Shown here: positions 6,680 to 8,050 of the stretch, in pieces
How positions within the stretch are numbered: the stretch's first letter is position 1
Layout: each line of letters starts with the position of its first letter
Assembly: GCA_002359025.1 (NCBI GenBank)
Contig: DEPZ01000048.1
Span: 2,930-10,979, forward strand
Length of the DNA: 8,050 nt
Source of the DNA: Erysipelotrichaceae bacterium UBA3379
Lineage (GTDB): Bacteria; Bacillota_I; Bacilli_A; Erysipelotrichales; Coprobacillaceae
Direction: 5' to 3'
Notes under the pieces: model-generated
Told to the model about the DNA's origin: nothing
Seen by the model: only the letters and a program-made list of their open reading frames with translations
The model's database searches: none
Made by a program: the position numbers and the translations under genes

Positions 6680-6717
6680 CGAGTGCGCTCGGTTTTTATA
6701 ATCGAGTGCTTTTTTTA
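6680..6717 (+). terminator. Two overlapping, mutually exclusive terminator stems
   Basis: Stem 1 pairs CGAG (6680-6683) with CTCG (6688-6691) over a TGCG loop and is followed by GTTTTT. Stem 2 pairs GCGCTCG (6685-6691) with CGAGTGC (6703-6709) over an 11-base loop, with one G-T wobble, and is followed by seven Ts (6710-6716). Both use CTCG, so they cannot form together. The sharing comes from a direct repeat TCGAGTGC at 6679-6686 and 6702-6709. Stem 2 is the stronger terminator. Its T tract abuts the truncated MATE frame. Confidence 0.7.
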
Positions 6718-6722
6718 ATCAA

Positions 6723-7598
6723 ATGCTTGCAGCATTTTTAAGAAATGATAATGATCCAGCACTTGCAACATTTGCTGTATTATTTGGTGGTATATTTAAT
6801 ATTTTTGGTGATTATATTTTTGTATTTACATTTGATATGGGGATATTCGGAGCAGGTTTAGCAACTGCATTAGGAACAACTTTCTCTTTTATTGTCATGA
6901 TGACACATTTTATCAGTAAGAAAAATACATTGAGAATTGTTAAACCACGTCAATTTATTCAACAAATAACAAAAATATCTATTACTGGTTTTTCAACATT
7001 CTTTATTGATGTTGCAATGGGTATTTTAACAATTATGTTTAATAGACAGATTATGAAGTATTTAGGTACAAATGCTTTATCAGTTTATGGAATGATTGTT
7101 AATATTTCTACGTTTGTACAATGTTGTGCTTATAGTGTAGGGCAAGCATCACAACCTATTTTATCAGTTAATTTTGGAGCACGTAAAGCCTATAGAATTC
7201 TTGAGGTTTTAAAATATGCACTTGCTTCTGTAGTATTCTTTAGTGCAGTCTGGATGATTGTTATATTGTTAAAACCAATGTTGTTTGTGAATATTTTTAT
7301 GACACCAACAAAAGAAATTGTAGACATTGCGCCTACAATTGTAAGAATATATGGATTATCATTTATTTTGCTTCCATTTAATATCTTTTCAACATATTAT
7401 TTTCAAGCAATACTAAAGCCAAAAGCAGCATTTGTTGTATCTGTTTCTAGAGGATTAATTATAAGTGGTATCTTAATAATGATTCTACCAATGTTGAATG
7501 CAGATGCTTTATGGTTTGCTATGCCAATAACAGAAGTGATTGTTGCAATATATGCGGCAGTATTAATGATTAAATATACAAAGCAATTGTTTATATAG
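6723..7598 (+). pseudogene. MATE-family efflux transporter, 5'-truncated
   Basis: The 291-residue open frame corresponds to roughly the last two thirds of a multidrug/Na+ (MATE) antiporter, normally about 440-460 residues and 12 membrane helices. It opens with AAFLRNDNDPALA (3-15), a conserved segment that normally lies about 150 residues into the protein. It then shows the loop-helix GDYIFVF to GIFGAGLAT (29-48), NRQIMKYLG (107-115) at the start of the C-terminal lobe and GQASQPILSVNFGA (140-153). The first four helices or so are missing and I find no remnant of them in this window. There is no ribosome binding site before the ATG; T-rich terminator DNA precedes it. The frame is open back to 6702 and reads FFNQ just before the ATG, which could be the last native codons. 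There are no internal stops, so the truncation looks recent, or the missing part may lie elsewhere. A functional half-MATE is unlikely. Confidence 0.75.
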
Positions 7599-7613
7599 AG
7601 AGGAGAACATATC

Positions 7614-8050
7614 ATGAGTCAATTTCCTAGTGAGTTTTTATGGGGTGGAGCGATTGCTGCCAATCAGTATGAAGGAGCTTATTTAGAAGGAGGAAGAGGT
7701 CTTTCTAATGTGGACTTTATTCCAGCCGGTAAAAATCGTTTTTCAGTAGCATGTGGGGATGTAGATCCAAAAGTATTAAAGGATGAAAGATATCCCTCAA
7801 GATATGCTGTTGATGGGTATCATCATTGTCTAGAAGATATTCGTATGCTTGCACAAATGGGTATAAAAGTCTTTCGTTTTTCTATTTGCTGGTCACGTAT
7901 ATTTCCTAATGGTGATGATCATGAGGTTAATGAAGAAGGATTGAGATTTTATGAGAGCATGATTGATGAATGTTTAAAGTATCATATTGAACCACTTATT
8001 ACAATAAATCATTTTGATGTTCCATTACATCTTATTGAAAAATATGGTTC
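7614..8050 (+). CDS. GH1 6-phospho-beta-glucosidase, N-terminal part (runs off window)
   Basis: The first 145 residues of a glycoside hydrolase family 1 enzyme are present, about 30% of the usual 470-480. The N-terminal GH1 signature occupies residues 8-22 (FLWGGAIAANQYEGA). YHHCLEDIRMLAQMG (69-83), RFSICWSRIFPNG (88-100) and NHFDVPLHL (132-140) are the early barrel strands with sugar-contacting His and Trp residues. The HFDVP form and overall sequence resemble the 6-phospho-beta-glucosidases (BglA/BglB type) that cleave phosphorylated cellobiose, salicin or arbutin imported by a PTS. The two catalytic glutamates lie beyond the window, so specificity stays inferred. AGGAG (7601-7605) is 8 bases before the ATG. 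It starts 15 bases after the MATE stop on the same strand with no clear promoter in the gap, so its transcription must come through, or from within, the MATE remnant. Confidence 0.93.
   Translation, partial: MSQFPSEFLWGGAIAANQYEGAYLEGGRGLSNVDFIPAGKNRFSVACGDVDPKVLKDERYPSRYAVDGYHHCLEDIRMLAQMGIKVFRFSICWSRIFPNGDDHEVNEEGLRFYESMIDECLKYHIEPLITINHFDVPLHLIEKYG

Larger units (their letters stand above)
6392..6722. other. 331-base gene-free interval between thioesterase and MATE remnant
   Basis: This stretch holds no credible protein gene of normal size. From left to right I see the thioesterase promoter region, an AT-rich stretch of about 75 bases without clear signals, a rightward candidate promoter (6513-6540), a 4-codon mini-ORF with a ribosome binding site (6607-6634), a bulged hairpin (6638-6672) and two overlapping terminator stems (6680-6717) ending against the MATE reading frame. 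The last 85 bases contain more G and C than the AT-rich DNA to their left and are the structured part. No tRNA, transposase remnant or known riboswitch consensus was recognised. Confidence 0.7.

Noticed and set aside
6683..6700. GTGCG at 6683-6687 as a possible group II intron 5' end
   Set aside because: There is no room for intron domains before the MATE frame and no domain V-like hairpin nearby.
6648..6722. TTAC (6648-6651) and TCAA (6719-6722) flanking hairpins, resembling IS608-type ends or a palindrome-associated element
   Set aside because: Both tetranucleotides are common in AT-rich DNA, the hairpins sit at the wrong places relative to them, and removing the interval does not restore an evident MATE N-terminus.
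7403..7615. 70-codon open frame on the minus strand across the MATE end and the GH1 start
   Set aside because: It is antisense to coding sequence with clear homology on the plus strand and has no ribosome binding site of its own.

Overview
The window is AT-rich and reads as a low-GC Firmicute. Genes are tightly packed, Shine-Dalgarno sites are strong (AGGAG or GGGGG type), AGA is a common arginine codon, and TGG encodes Trp while TGA serves as a stop, so the standard bacterial code applies. The gene mix fits a gut member of the Erysipelotrichia or a neighbouring lineage. That placement is inference from gene style only; there is no rRNA or other marker gene here.

Region 1 (1-1997) is a self-contained three-gene operon: a YtrA-type GntR repressor, a BcrA/YtrB-type ABC ATPase and an ABC-2 type permease. 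A near-consensus promoter is embedded in a dense array of repeated half-sites, which suggests autoregulation, and the operon ends in an intrinsic terminator. Region 2 (2000-5533) is an operon of two ABC exporter half-transporters overlapping by ATGA. The first carries a degenerate catalytic site (Asp for Glu after Walker B, Gln for the switch His) and the second a canonical one with an altered signature motif. Together they look like one asymmetric heterodimeric exporter. A very strong bidirectional terminator closes the operon.

Region 3 (5666-6391, minus strand) is an acyl-ACP thioesterase. Region 4 (6392-6722) is a 331-base gene-free stretch holding a candidate promoter, a 4-codon mini-ORF with a good ribosome binding site, a bulged hairpin and two overlapping terminator stems. 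It runs directly into region 5, a MATE-family efflux gene that lacks roughly its first third and has no ribosome binding site (6723-7598, probable pseudogene). Fifteen bases later a GH1 6-phospho-beta-glucosidase begins and runs off the window.

How the genes work together: the first two operons are membrane export modules, the first probably controlled by its own repressor. The thioesterase and the beta-glucosidase are metabolic genes with no evident link to them. I see no phage genes, CRISPR array, transposase, tRNA or rRNA. The best candidates for something undescribed are the structured leader at 6638-6717 and its junction with the truncated MATE gene, followed by the helically phased operator array at 6-60.
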